The notes: a model not told the origin generated them from the sequence alone. Shown: positions 16,727 through 25,769, counted from the first letter of the stretch. The stretch: DNA of 63,649 nucleotides from Lachnospiraceae bacterium (GCA_017557525.1 JAFYYN010000173.1:1-63649), one strand, 5' to 3'. A program made the numbers and translations.

Positions 16727-19204
16727 TTGAGCCTATTCAAGAAAAAGAGCAGTTCAGAAAACTCGGCAAGAGAACGAGACAAAAAGCGTGAAAGTTCTTC
16801 AAAAAAGACAAAAAAGAAGGCAAAAGCTGCGAAAGAGCAGCGTGTTATAAAGCGTACAACTCTACAGACATTGCCGTATGAGTGCTTTGTCAGCAATTAC
16901 GTCATGCTTAATAAAACAGGCGTAAAGATTGGCAAGCAGACAGCCAATCTTTATTCCAAAACATATCTTGTGCCTGATATAAATTATTCAGCCGTTACAC
17001 AAGATCAGCAAGAAGAACTGCAAGCATTGTACATCGAACTGCTTAATGGGTTCGATGATTGTGCAAGTTTACAGATTTCAATCCTTAATACAGCAATAAA
17101 CAAAGAAGAATTTAGCGATAAAATTCTCCTGAAGGACAAGGATGACGGTCTTGACAATGAACGTCATGAGTTTAACGACATTCTCCGTGATAAGATAACG
17201 CACGGTCAGAACGGTCTGCAGTGTCGTAAAGTGTTTACAGTTACCATAGCTGCTATCAATTTTGAGCAAGCAAATACACGTTTCTTCAATATTGAAGCTC
17301 ACATGATTAACTGTCTGAACCGTATGGGAACAGAACTTATTCCGTTAAATGCCAATGAAAGAGTACGTCTTATAGCAGATATTCTCCGTGATGTTGACTG
17401 TAAGATACTGCCTTGTTCACGTGATGAATTTGCAAGACGTGCAGAAAAACAGCATTGTTGCCCTGAGTACATGGAGTTCAAAAGAGATTATTTTCTTTTC
17501 AATGACAGCTACGCACGGTGTATAGCTATTCAGAAGTACCCTAATTCAATCGTTGACAGCATTTTTAAGGAAATTATCGAGTTAAATCAGACCATGATAA
17601 TAACTGAAAACCTTGAATTTGTGGAACAGGTTGAAGCTATAAGGCTATTACAGCGCAAAAATACCGATATGAAACAAGAAGCTATCGTAAAGGTAAAGAA
17701 GTCTGCCGAAGCAACAAAAGGTGCTTTTGTTGATCCGATTGAGGGTACACAGCTACAAAAGGATATGGAACAGGCACAATCATTCCTTACTGATTTACAA
17801 GAAAGAAATGAGAAAATGGTGCGTGGTCATATCGTTATTATGCTTACAGCCCCTACATTTGAGGAACTTGAAAAGAATACTGATGCTTTGAAGATTATTC
17901 TTCGTAAGTATCAGCTGCAACCTATGAAGTGTTCTGCGCTTCAGGAGGAAGCATTTGACAGTGTACTGCCTGTTGGCAACTCAGCTTCTATTGATAAAGA
18001 CAAGAATTTACAGATAAGAAGAACTCTTTCTTCGTCAGCAACGGCTGGATTTATGCCTTTCAATTCTAAAGAGTTGCTTCATAAAGGCGGCTTGTTCTAT
18101 GGACAGAATAAGATGACACAAAATCTTATCCTGTTTGACCGTAAGAAGCTTAAAAATCCGAACGGATTTATATTCGGTGTTCCCGGAAGTGGTAAGAGTT
18201 TCCTCGCTAAACTTGAAATGCTTTATTCTCGCTTACAGACCGATGATGAGATACTTATCCTCGATCCCGAAGGTGAGTACACAGCTCTCGCTGAGCTTCT
18301 TGGTGGAGAAGTGATATATATATCTGAAAATTCATCAACGTATATCAATCCACTTGACCTTACTGAAAATCCTGATAAAACTGATACATCTTATGATCCG
18401 ATAAAAGCAAAGCTTGACTTCCTGTTGTCGTTCTTCTCTTGTATTCTCGGCAATCAGGAGATTTCACCTGTTCAGAAAACTATTATTGATGATGTAATGC
18501 ATAACACATACAATAATCATTATTTGCCAACTTTACGTGAATTCTATGATGAACTTGAAGCTTATGAGGAAAAGGCTGCCGATCAGGTAAAATCTGATGT
18601 AGTATATCTCAAGCAAACGCTACACCTTTATGTACACGGTAGTATGAATGTCTTTTCCAATATGTCTAACGTAAATATCAATAAGAGAATGGTCGTTTAT
18701 AACATTAAGGGACTTGGAAAGAACTTACAGACTTTGGGTATGATGATAGTGCTCGAAAATCTATGGGATAGAGTGGCTAAAAACCGTGTTAAGGGAATAA
18801 GCACAAGAATATACATAGATGAAATGTATCTTCTTTTCAAATCAGAACAATCCGCTAATTTCTTCTATGAGCTGTATAAACGTGCTCGTAAGTGGGGCGG
18901 TATTCCTACCGGCATTACACAAAATGTAGAAGATCTGCTGCGTTCAGAGCTTGCAAGGACAATGCTATCTAATACACAGTTCGTTGTAATGCTTTCTCAG
19001 AATGCGACAGACAGAGAACAGCTTGCAAGGCTTCTGAATATATCTCAGGAAACAATGATGTATGTTACCAATTCTTCTGCCGGTAGCGGTCTGCTATATG
19101 CTGATGAATACGGTACTATCCCATTTGAAAACAAATTCCCGACAAACTCCAGTATCTATAAGATTATAACAACTAAGTTTAACGAGGATACTGAAACAGC
19201 GTAA
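16727..19204 (+). CDS. virB4: VirB4/TraC-type secretion ATPase
   Basis: 825 aa with a TTG start set by AAGGAG ten bases upstream. A Lys-rich N-terminus is followed by the VirB4 N-terminal domain. The RecA-like ATPase core has Walker A GVPGSGKS (about residue 485), LILDPEGEY (about 507) and the Walker B region IYIDEMYLLF (about 695). It energises assembly and substrate transport of the conjugation channel. Confidence 0.92.
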   Translation: MSLFKKKSSSENSARERDKKRESSSKKTKKKAKAAKEQRVIKRTTLQTLPYECFVSNYVMLNKTGVKIGKQTANLYSKTYLVPDINYSAVTQDQQEELQALYIELLNGFDDCASLQISILNTAINKEEFSDKILLKDKDDGLDNERHEFNDILRDKITHGQNGLQCRKVFTVTIAAINFEQANTRFFNIEAHMINCLNRMGTELIPLNANERVRLIADILRDVDCKILPCSRDEFARRAEKQHCCPEYMEFKRDYFLFNDSYARCIAIQKYPNSIVDSIFKEIIELNQTMIITENLEFVEQVEAIRLLQRKNTDMKQEAIVKVKKSAEATKGAFVDPIEGTQLQKDMEQAQSFLTDLQERNEKMVRGHIVIMLTAPTFEELEKNTDALKIILRKYQLQPMKCSALQEEAFDSVLPVGNSASIDKDKNLQIRRTLSSSATAGFMPFNSKELLHKGGLFYGQNKMTQNLILFDRKKLKNPNGFIFGVPGSGKSFLAKLEMLYSRLQTDDEILILDPEGEYTALAELLGGEVIYISENSSTYINPLDLTENPDKTDTSYDPIKAKLDFLLSFFSCILGNQEISPVQKTIIDDVMHNTYNNHYLPTLREFYDELEAYEEKAADQVKSDVVYLKQTLHLYVHGSMNVFSNMSNVNINKRMVVYNIKGLGKNLQTLGMMIVLENLWDRVAKNRVKGISTRIYIDEMYLLFKSEQSANFFYELYKRARKWGGIPTGITQNVEDLLRSELARTMLSNTQFVVMLSQNATDREQLARLLNISQETMMYVTNSSAGSGLLYADEYGTIPFENKFPTNSSIYKIITTKFNEDTETA

Positions 19205-19208
19205 TCAA

Positions 19209-19226
19209 GTTGATACAAATATCAAC
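19209..19226 (+). repeat. 18-bp palindrome copy 11 (intergenic)
   Basis: Exact consensus, 4 bp after the virB4 stop and just before the next gene's GGAGG. Confidence 0.9.
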
Positions 19227-19237
19227 GCAGAACGGAG

Positions 19238-21154
19238 GTGAGTATCATAGAAAATCCTTTGAATAAGCCCATTGACAAGGAAAGTACCTCTGATACAGGT
19301 ACAGATGCCTTAAAATTAGGTTATCAAACGGTTGATGTATCAAAAAAGGCTGCTCAAACAGCTTATAAAGGCACAAAAATAGCTGCAAATACAGCTGTAA
19401 ATGTAGGTAAATACATAGCAGAGCCCCATACTCGGTTACAAAGCATTCAATGTGAGATTAAGGATATTGCTAATATGTCTGAGCAACTTCACAGAGCGAA
19501 TACTGAAATAATAGACATAAGTGAGCGAATAGCTGAAAAAAAGGAAAACTTAGCTTTACTTTCTTCAATAGAGGATAAAACAGCTCAGAATATGGAAAGT
19601 ATCAAAAAGTTGCAAAAAGATATTAAGTATCTCGACTCCCGAAGGGAAAAGCTTGAAAAAGAAAGTCAGAAAATAAGTGACTCAGTCTCTCAGAGGAAGG
19701 ACAGATTGGATGCTTTAATGGAGAAATTGAAGCCACATCCTGTAAAGAAAACTTTTAAAGCAGCACTTACTGTTTCAAAAGATGCTCTAAAGGTTTCTTT
19801 CAGAGCAAGTAAAAATATTGCTGCAAGAGCAAATCCGTTTAACAAGTCTATTGATACTAATAGTACCACCGATACAGGCTATGATGCTCTTAAATTCGCC
19901 AACAAAACAGTAAAAACCACAAAGAGCGTTGCAAAAACGTCTGTAAGGACAGCAAGAGCAACCGCTAAAGCTCCGAAAAAAGCTGTACAAACCGTAAAAA
20001 TAATATATCGTACACCAATCAAAGCAGCAAAGGGAGCAGCAAGAGTAATACGAATAGCAACTACAGCAGCAGCGCACGTTGTTGCTATTGTCTTGAATCC
20101 AATCTTTTGGATAGCAGCTATATTCATTTTATTGGTAATAACGATATTATATCCCTTAGTTATTATACTCGGCGGAGGTGCTGCCGGTGGAACTAATACC
20201 AATATTGCATACGGTACAGCTGCAGGAACTAACAAGGAAAACACTGAAATTTTCAACGAAGCAAAGGAATACTATCGAATAGCCTGTGAAAACAGGCAAA
20301 ACGACTTTAATGCAGATATTGATAGTTTATATTATTCTGATAGTGACCGTGTACATTCTGACCTTGTAAGTATGATAAGTTTGCCTGAAGGCGGTGGATA
20401 TGCAAAGGATTTTGCAAGGGATAACAGAAAGCAAGGTATCAAAGAAAAATTCAGTAATTCAATTGATAAAGCAACAGCTATATCGCTGCTATACGTCAAG
20501 CTTGAAAAAGAAAAGAATGACGAAAACAAGTCAGAAGGACAGATTTATGATGTAGTATTCGATCAAGATGCTTTTGACGATCTGCTTACTTCTTTTGTAA
20601 CATGGACCGATACTACAACAGGTAATCAAACCTGTCCTTTTCAAGATTGTACTGTACATAGGGAAGAAAAGCACAATCCCGATTTTGATACCGCAAAATA
20701 CAACTGCGATATGTCTTGTAATGCTTTTTATGAATGGCGAGATACAATACAACCGCTTATTGAGCACAATCATCATGATATTCGTGATGGTGCAGCTCAG
20801 TCACGGGATTGGGAAGCTAACATAGGATGGCGAATAGATAACTGGAATTCGGTTTATGCGTGGTTAACCGGTTATGCATATACTTCAAATGATGGTAAGG
20901 ATTGTCTTGCAGATTTAGACCGCATTTCAGATTACTACGTTGAGGTATTAAATAGTACTCCCGAAACCATAGTAACAGAAACTAAAGCCTGCGACCACAT
21001 ACATACACTTCATGATATTACACTAACTGCGTTGGATAAAGACGCTATCATGGATAGTTGGGGCTTCAATGACCTTTACAAAGAATGGGTTGACTTAACA
21101 ATAGAGGGATTTATGCAAAATCCTGATATTCTCGACGAAGATAAAGGAGGGTAA
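19238..21154 (+). CDS. Large membrane-anchored conjugation protein of unknown family
   Basis: About 638 aa. The N-terminal part contains two related repeats (NPLNKPIDKEST-DTG-DALK and NPFNKSIDTNSTTDTGYDALK) separated by a coiled coil (about residues 60-165). Basic, Ala-rich helices lead to a transmembrane segment (about 285-312). The outer C-terminal domain of about 320 residues has several cysteines and histidines (for example TCPFQDCTVH). No peptidase or transglycosylase motif was found. Start: the GTG at 19238 overlaps the GGAGG, so a non-standard ATC/ATA codon at 19244/19247 may be used. Confidence 0.6.
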   Translation: MSIIENPLNKPIDKESTSDTGTDALKLGYQTVDVSKKAAQTAYKGTKIAANTAVNVGKYIAEPHTRLQSIQCEIKDIANMSEQLHRANTEIIDISERIAEKKENLALLSSIEDKTAQNMESIKKLQKDIKYLDSRREKLEKESQKISDSVSQRKDRLDALMEKLKPHPVKKTFKAALTVSKDALKVSFRASKNIAARANPFNKSIDTNSTTDTGYDALKFANKTVKTTKSVAKTSVRTARATAKAPKKAVQTVKIIYRTPIKAAKGAARVIRIATTAAAHVVAIVLNPIFWIAAIFILLVITILYPLVIILGGGAAGGTNTNIAYGTAAGTNKENTEIFNEAKEYYRIACENRQNDFNADIDSLYYSDSDRVHSDLVSMISLPEGGGYAKDFARDNRKQGIKEKFSNSIDKATAISLLYVKLEKEKNDENKSEGQIYDVVFDQDAFDDLLTSFVTWTDTTTGNQTCPFQDCTVHREEKHNPDFDTAKYNCDMSCNAFYEWRDTIQPLIEHNHHDIRDGAAQSRDWEANIGWRIDNWNSVYAWLTGYAYTSNDGKDCLADLDRISDYYVEVLNSTPETIVTETKACDHIHTLHDITLTALDKDAIMDSWGFNDLYKEWVDLTIEGFMQNPDILDEDKGG

Positions 21155-21158
21155 TCTA

Positions 21159-21560
21159 ATGAAATCTCACAAGGACAGAGTAGAAAAAATAAGAGAGACA
21201 ATTGACAACAACAAAGTTTTTTCTGTTGTAGTCGTTGTGCTTCTTTTCATTATTATTGGCAGTATTGTTACGAATAAAGTTAATGACTATATGAAACATA
21301 AAGCCGCTAATGATACAAGTATCAGCGAAGAACAGAACGCTGCGGACGCCAATATTATTGAAATGCAAGATGATGTTGATACAAGTATCAACGACGAAGA
21401 AGCTGCCGTTGATACAAATATCAACAATGAAAGTACGGTGAAGAATGAAAAACCTCACTGGAGATTTTATTGGATTGACCTTTGGATATTACTTGGTGGC
21501 GGTGGATTTTGCCTGATTAAAATAATGCAAGAAAAGAAGAAAGCGAGGGAAAAACTGTAA
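21159..21560 (+). CDS. Single-pass membrane protein rich in palindrome-encoded peptides
   Basis: 133 aa. A basic N-terminus is followed by a transmembrane helix (about residues 20-42), then a polar segment with three peptides of the same origin (NDTSIS, VDTSIN, VDTNIN) encoded by palindrome copies. A second hydrophobic stretch (about 107-123) and a basic tail follow. Function unknown. The stop overlaps the next start by one base (TAATG). Confidence 0.65.
   Translation: MKSHKDRVEKIRETIDNNKVFSVVVVVLLFIIIGSIVTNKVNDYMKHKAANDTSISEEQNAADANIIEMQDDVDTSINDEEAAVDTNINNESTVKNEKPHWRFYWIDLWILLGGGGFCLIKIMQEKKKAREKL
21375..21392 (+). repeat. 18-bp palindrome copy 12
   Basis: Arms intact, spacer CAAG. Reads VDTSIN in frame. 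Confidence 0.85.
21408..21425 (+). repeat. 18-bp palindrome copy 13
   Basis: Exact consensus. Reads VDTNIN in frame, 33 bp after copy 12; a decayed copy is at 21309-21326. Confidence 0.9.
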
Positions 21561-23686
21561 TGACCTATTTTGCCCGTGCAAATTGCGTAAGCTCAAAAAA
21601 CAAATCAATAACGACCTACGTAATACTTGGGGACGAAAAACAATTGACCGAAGATATTATTCGGGAAAATCAGCAATTTAAAGAGTTTATGCATGATTAC
21701 AAGCCAAAGGTCGTTTACGTTGATTATGCTGTATATCATACTGAGGAAAGACTCGATAACAGTATGCAGCCTGAAACCTTTGAAAATGTTATAAGCACTG
21801 ATTCAACTTTTTATTCTCAAGGAGAGCTTACTTTAGAAGCAAAAAACAAGAGTAAGTCAGTAGCAAAGAAGAAAAAAACATCACCGGCTGTTATCGGTGT
21901 AATTTGTTTTGGTATTGCTGTCGTTGCTGCTCTTGGCGGAATTGCTATTGGTAAGAAGCTTTTTCAAAATAGTATTCTTCCCGAAACATCGGAAACTACA
22001 ACAATTCCTATTAATGAGGACGGAATGATAATTCCTGAACAAATGGATTTGGATGCAAATGCAGAACAAATAACAGTAACTATTGACCGTTCCTATTCTG
22101 CAATTCCAATGGAAGATGTTGAGCTTAAAGGAGCAATAGTTGACGGAGTAGCAACAATCACATTGCCCGAATTTGATAAAACTGACTTCTTTACTCATGT
22201 TCCCGGTTATACTTGGGGGTTTTCTTCTATTCCTGACGGTAAACAGATAGAGTATTATGGCGGTCAGAGTTATGAATTCAGAGAGAACAAAAAACTATAT
22301 CGTGTACTTGTTAAATACGGTGGTGGTTCAGGAACAAAGAATGATCCGTATCGAATAGACTATTATGATCAGCTTGAACTTATGGCAGATGAAGGTGCAA
22401 GAGGATATTTTAAGCAGACTAAGGATATATCATTTCCGAGTTATGCTTCACATAAGTCTATAGATACTGTCAATGAGCTAAAAAGCGATCCTGATTCAGA
22501 ATACTTTGAGTATGATGGTGGTGGCTATCTGATAGAGTATATTGATAGTCCATTATTTGGTAACGTATCAGGTGCAACTATAATGAATGTCAACATTAAG
22601 AATTCCACTATAAATGAGACTGTATATAAGGATTACGGTGCAATTGTATGTCGTGTATTCAATTACAGTTATCATAACAATAATGTGGCTTATGAAACAG
22701 GTGAAACGCTGATAAAGCACTGTACCGTTTCTCATTCTTCTATCAACTTAGGAGAGATACCTGATGATACAGCAGAGCCTACTACAACAGCTCCTATTAT
22801 AGTACCGGCTGAGAAGATAGAGTATGATGAAAACGGAAATCCTATTGATAAAGAAGAAGAAAAAGAAGAGAAAAAGGAAGTATTGGTAAAGAAGTCAGAG
22901 GGATATTCTATAGGAGCTATAAGTGGTAACGGTGGACAGATAGAGGGTTGTTATGTTACCGATGTAAGTATCAACGTATATTCCGATGATTATATTCTTA
23001 ATGTAGGTGGAATAAGTGGTAAATCTGCAAACACTATAAACTGTGCCGTTAATGGTTTTTCTTGTTCAGGAAAGATATTCAATGCCGGTGGTATTGTAGG
23101 TTCTGCTTCAGGTTCACGTATGTACGATGCAAAAGGCAGAGAGCTTCCTGACTATTACGGTGGTAATATTCAAGGCTGCGTAACACGTAACACTACGTTA
23201 AATTGTGAGCTTTGTGCCGGTGGTATCGCAGGAACAGGCGGTAGCAATGGCGAAAGTCCAATAATATCAAATAGTTATTCCTGTGATTTTTATCCCAATT
23301 GCGGTGAATACTCAAATGACCAGCTCGTTAAAGAGGGCATTGTTGGTGGTATTCTTGGCATGGATGGAACTTTTGAGAATGGACATAATATAACAAACAC
23401 TGTATCTGTTGCTGAATACAGCGTTATAGGAAAAGCACAGAAATCCAAATATGATGATACAGTAAGACAGGCTCCTGATTATGCATATTATCAGCAGAAC
23501 ATTCTAACTGTAATTAATAAGAATACTGTCAGCCCTGTAAATCCAAAGGAAATATTTACCGGTAGCTTTGCATTTGGTAGTGCTGATACATTTGGAAGTG
23601 ATAGTGGTGCTTTGAGCTATCCTACAGCTATTGAGGACTTATTTGAAAAAACAATAACGGAGGACACATCAAATGAACAAAGTTGA
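21560..23686 (+). CDS. Surface protein with GLUG-like repeats
   Basis: 708 aa. About 110 cytoplasmic residues precede one transmembrane helix (about 112-135). The large outer region ends in Gly/Asn-rich beta repeats such as GGISGKSANTINCAVNGFSC and GGIVGSASGS, which resemble GLUG motifs of adhesin-like surface proteins. A Lys/Glu-rich insert lies near residue 430. Its place in the transfer module suggests a role at the cell surface, such as mating-pair contact. That role is inferred. Confidence 0.65.
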   Translation: MTYFARANCVSSKNKSITTYVILGDEKQLTEDIIRENQQFKEFMHDYKPKVVYVDYAVYHTEERLDNSMQPETFENVISTDSTFYSQGELTLEAKNKSKSVAKKKKTSPAVIGVICFGIAVVAALGGIAIGKKLFQNSILPETSETTTIPINEDGMIIPEQMDLDANAEQITVTIDRSYSAIPMEDVELKGAIVDGVATITLPEFDKTDFFTHVPGYTWGFSSIPDGKQIEYYGGQSYEFRENKKLYRVLVKYGGGSGTKNDPYRIDYYDQLELMADEGARGYFKQTKDISFPSYASHKSIDTVNELKSDPDSEYFEYDGGGYLIEYIDSPLFGNVSGATIMNVNIKNSTINETVYKDYGAIVCRVFNYSYHNNNVAYETGETLIKHCTVSHSSINLGEIPDDTAEPTTTAPIIVPAEKIEYDENGNPIDKEEEKEEKKEVLVKKSEGYSIGAISGNGGQIEGCYVTDVSINVYSDDYILNVGGISGKSANTINCAVNGFSCSGKIFNAGGIVGSASGSRMYDAKGRELPDYYGGNIQGCVTRNTTLNCELCAGGIAGTGGSNGESPIISNSYSCDFYPNCGEYSNDQLVKEGIVGGILGMDGTFENGHNITNTVSVAEYSVIGKAQKSKYDDTVRQAPDYAYYQQNILTVINKNTVSPVNPKEIFTGSFAFGSADTFGSDSGALSYPTAIEDLFEKTITEDTSNEQS

Positions 23687-24041
23687 ATTAAAATCCTTGA
23701 ATAAAAAGGTTCAGACCTTGAAAACTGCAATTGCAAAATCCGAAAGCAACGCTGAGAGCAAAAGGGAGAAGATCAAGGAATTACAAGATGAATTGGACGA
23801 AATTCTCAAAGACATTGAAAAACAGAAATCAGAGTTAGCTAAAAAGGAAGATGAACTTAAAAAGGCTGAATATTCTGACGCTCTCGAAATGTTAGATAAT
23901 GCAGCATTAAGCAAACTCTCTAAAAGGCAGGCAGAACAGCTTGCACAGCATATATTATCAGGCAATTTAGCTTCTCTATTAGGAGATGAAGCAAGTGATA
24001 ATGACGAAAATAAAGCCGTTGATACAAATATCAACGGCTGA
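23673..24041 (+). CDS. Coiled-coil protein ending in a palindrome-encoded tail
   Basis: 122 aa, starting inside the 3' end of the previous gene (14-bp overlap, GGAGG upstream). Residues 5-75 are a strong coiled coil, followed by a helical segment. The last residues are VDTNING, encoded by palindrome copy 14 and then the stop. Function unknown. Confidence 0.65.
   Translation: MNKVELKSLNKKVQTLKTAIAKSESNAESKREKIKELQDELDEILKDIEKQKSELAKKEDELKKAEYSDALEMLDNAALSKLSKRQAEQLAQHILSGNLASLLGDEASDNDENKAVDTNING
24018..24035 (+). repeat. 18-bp palindrome copy 14
   Basis: Exact consensus. Encodes the C-terminal VDTNIN of the coiled-coil protein. Confidence 0.9.
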
Positions 24042-24060
24042 CAGAACAAGGAGAAGATAT

Positions 24061-24258
24061 ATGAAAGCGGCTGCAAATGAGATAATAAGAGAAAAGCGTA
24101 TGAAGTTAGGGCTATCACAGAGAGACTTAGCTAAAAAAGCCGGTGTAAGTCATAATACGGTATATAACGTAGAAAATGCGAAAGGAACACAAAGTTTGAC
24201 AACATATAAAAAAATATGCGATGCACTTGGAATCAAAGTGTCAAGTGTCCTGAAATAA
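24061..24258 (+). CDS. XRE-family transcriptional regulator, 65 aa
   Basis: Single HTH_3 domain: IREKRMKLGLSQRDLAKKAG followed by VSHNTVYNVEN and a closing helix. Start at ATG 24061 behind AAGGAG. It acts as a small DNA-binding regulator, probably of itself or the nearby GntR/macro genes. A predicted antisense small RNA ends at or just inside its 3' end. Confidence 0.8.
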   Translation: MKAAANEIIREKRMKLGLSQRDLAKKAGVSHNTVYNVENAKGTQSLTTYKKICDALGIKVSSVLK

Positions 24259-24318
24259 CAAGAGACACCCCGTGCAGGAAATGGTGGCATCGGAGTGTCA
24301 TATTGTTGCCGTAGCAGC
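24252..24318 (-). ncRNA. Predicted small RNA A (minus strand)
   Basis: A perfect promoter (24325-24353) predicts a transcript starting near 24318. It ends in a hairpin whose arms are plus-strand GACAC-CCG (24264-24272) and CGG-GTGTC (24291-24299), with a U-rich run after it. The length is about 65 nt. It shares sequence with RNA C near 63.0 kb: both contain a GACGGGG/CACGGGG-GTGTC core next to CACCAT. Confidence 0.55.
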
Positions 24319-24346
24319 AAGCTTATTATATCATAGTATCATTTAA
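24281..24346 (+). CDS. Possible 21-codon hydrophobic ORF opposite RNA A
   Basis: Plus-strand ORF starting ATG GTG (MVASEC...) with a hydrophobic second half, lying antisense to RNA A and its promoter. The ribosome-binding site is poor (AGGA one base before ATG). A similar ATG GTG ORF lies opposite RNA C. It could be a type I toxin-like peptide, or chance. Confidence 0.2.
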   Translation: MVASECHIVAVAASLLYHSII

Positions 24347-24353
24347 CTGTCAA
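24325..24353 (-). promoter_or_regulatory. Promoter of RNA A
   Basis: On the minus strand TTGACA (24348-24353), 17 bp, TATAAT (24325-24330): a perfect consensus promoter directed against the flanking genes. Confidence 0.8.
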
Positions 24354-24380
24354 GACTATTAACGAAAAGGAGCGTTTATA

Positions 24381-24803
24381 ATGGAAATACAAAAAAACAG
24401 TCCAGTACCTATATATATGCAAATAGTGTACGATATAAAGAACAAAATTAACTTTGGCAAATTAAGATCCGGCGATCAGTTACCTTCGGTACGCTCCATA
24501 TCCAAAGAATGCGATATTAATGTTAATACAGCAATAAAAGCCTATGAACAGCTTATCAAAGAGGGATATGTTACTTCTCAGAAAGGTTTAGGCTATTATG
24601 TCAGCTCAAATATAAAGGAAAATGTAGCGGCATACCAAATGGAATATATAAGGCAGAGCCTTGAACTCATAAAAACATCAGCAGAAATAGGAGATATAAG
24701 TCTCGAATCAATTTGTAACCTTATGAAAGAAGTATGGAATGAAGATAAGGCTATCTGTCCAGATAAAGAAAATCAAATAATTCCTAAAAGGATATCTTTT
24801 TGA
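24381..24803 (+). CDS. GntR-family regulator (YtrA-like)
   Basis: 140 aa. N-terminal winged helix PIYMQIVYDIKNKI ... GDQLPSVRSISKECDINVNTAIKAYEQL ... GYYV, the full GntR signature. A short helical tail follows, as in the YtrA subfamily, which has no ligand domain. Ribosome-binding site AAAGGAG. It is the likely regulator of the following macro-domain gene or of itself. Confidence 0.88.
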   Translation: MEIQKNSPVPIYMQIVYDIKNKINFGKLRSGDQLPSVRSISKECDINVNTAIKAYEQLIKEGYVTSQKGLGYYVSSNIKENVAAYQMEYIRQSLELIKTSAEIGDISLESICNLMKEVWNEDKAICPDKENQIIPKRISF

Positions 24804-24837
24804 AATTTCCATAAATATGTAAAAAAGGAGTTTTCTT

Positions 24838-25440
24838 ATGAATAAAGAGGAACGTATGTCAGGAAATCTCGAATTAGAATATATTGGGCTTAGAAAAGTA
24901 ATTTGTAAAGGTGATAAAACAATAGAAAAAGAGTTGGTTAAAATACCAGTTATAAAAGGAGATATTGCATTAGCTGAAGTAGATATTATTGTCAACGCTG
25001 CCAATGGCTGCGGTTGGATGGGTGGCAAACGCTGTCAGTCAGAGCTTCACAAAGGTGTTGCAGAGCATATAAACTACTACACTAAAGGTACAGTAGAACA
25101 GGAAGCACGGAAAGCAGCAAGAAAAGTTCCGTATATATCATCATGGATCTTCGGTCATAAAGCCGGAGATTTTTTTGTAACAGGTTCCGGCGGACTAAAA
25201 TGCAAGAAGATAGTTCATGCTGTAACAATGCGCTATCCTGCAAGCCATAGCAAAACTGAAACAGTGACCGAGGTTTTGCGAAAAATATTTGAGTTTTGTT
25301 CTGAGGAAGGCTATAAAAGTATTGCGCTTCCGGCACTTGGCTGTGGTAATGGAGGGATAGATAGAGGAAAATTTAGAGAAGTTTTTCTCGATGAAGCCCA
25401 GCATTTCCCTGAACTTGATATAAGATATTATACCTTGTAA
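24838..25440 (+). CDS. Macro-domain protein
   Basis: 200 aa. After a 40-residue N-terminus comes a macro domain: GDIALAEVDIIVNAANGCG (ADP-ribose-binding loop with the conserved Asn pair), later FFVTGSGGLKC and IALPALGCGNGGIDRG. Such domains bind or hydrolyse ADP-ribose adducts on protein or nucleic acid. In a mobile element this may counter or serve ADP-ribosylation-based defence. AAGGAG at a good distance. Confidence 0.85.
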   Translation: MNKEERMSGNLELEYIGLRKVICKGDKTIEKELVKIPVIKGDIALAEVDIIVNAANGCGWMGGKRCQSELHKGVAEHINYYTKGTVEQEARKAARKVPYISSWIFGHKAGDFFVTGSGGLKCKKIVHAVTMRYPASHSKTETVTEVLRKIFEFCSEEGYKSIALPALGCGNGGIDRGKFREVFLDEAQHFPELDIRYYTL

Positions 25441-25497
25441 GCAAAAAGAGCAGTCGTATCATAGGGATTAACGAACTGCTCTCTTTGATGTATGCAT
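25441..25497 (-). ncRNA. Predicted small RNA B (minus strand)
   Basis: From the perfect promoter at 25504-25532 a transcript of about 55 nt would end at a hairpin with arms AGAGCAGT (25447-25454) and ACTGCTCT (25475-25482) and a U-run. The same hairpin could also end the macro gene on the other strand. No resemblance to RNAs A and C outside the promoter layout. Confidence 0.5.
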
Positions 25498-25503
25498 ATT
25501 GGT

Positions 25504-25532
25504 ATTATAATACACAAGCGTTCAAATGTCAA
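25504..25532 (-). promoter_or_regulatory. Promoter of RNA B, overlapping a plus-strand -10
   Basis: Minus-strand TTGACA (25527-25532), 17 bp, TATAAT (25504-25509). The ATTATAAT core is nearly palindromic, so it can also serve as -10 for the plus-strand XRE gene. Confidence 0.75.
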
Positions 25533-25543
25533 GAGGTGCAACA

Positions 25544-25765
25544 ATGGACAAGCAAACGATTATTGAAAATCTGATAAATAACATCAATTCAGCTTGTGTT
25601 GAAAGAAATATGTCAATAAATGAGTTTTGTCGTAAGTGTAACGTCCATAAAAGCGTAATGGATAACCTTAAACGGAATAGTGCTCCTGCAATTGACATAA
25701 TTGCGAATATAGCTATATTTCTCAATGTTTCGATAGATGAATTGATCGGTTTGAAAGGAGAGTAA
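25544..25765 (+). CDS. XRE-family regulator, 73 aa
   Basis: HTH_3 protein. Start taken at MDKQTIIENL (25544) behind AGAGGTG; the ATG 18 bp upstream lacks a ribosome-binding site. HTH motif: MSINEFCRKCNVHKSVMDNL, then IIANIAIFLNVSIDELIGL, typical of short Firmicute Cro/CI regulators. Heads the genes to 28.2 kb. Confidence 0.78.
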   Translation: MDKQTIIENLINNINSACVERNMSINEFCRKCNVHKSVMDNLKRNSAPAIDIIANIAIFLNVSIDELIGLKGE

Positions 25766-25769
25766 TATA

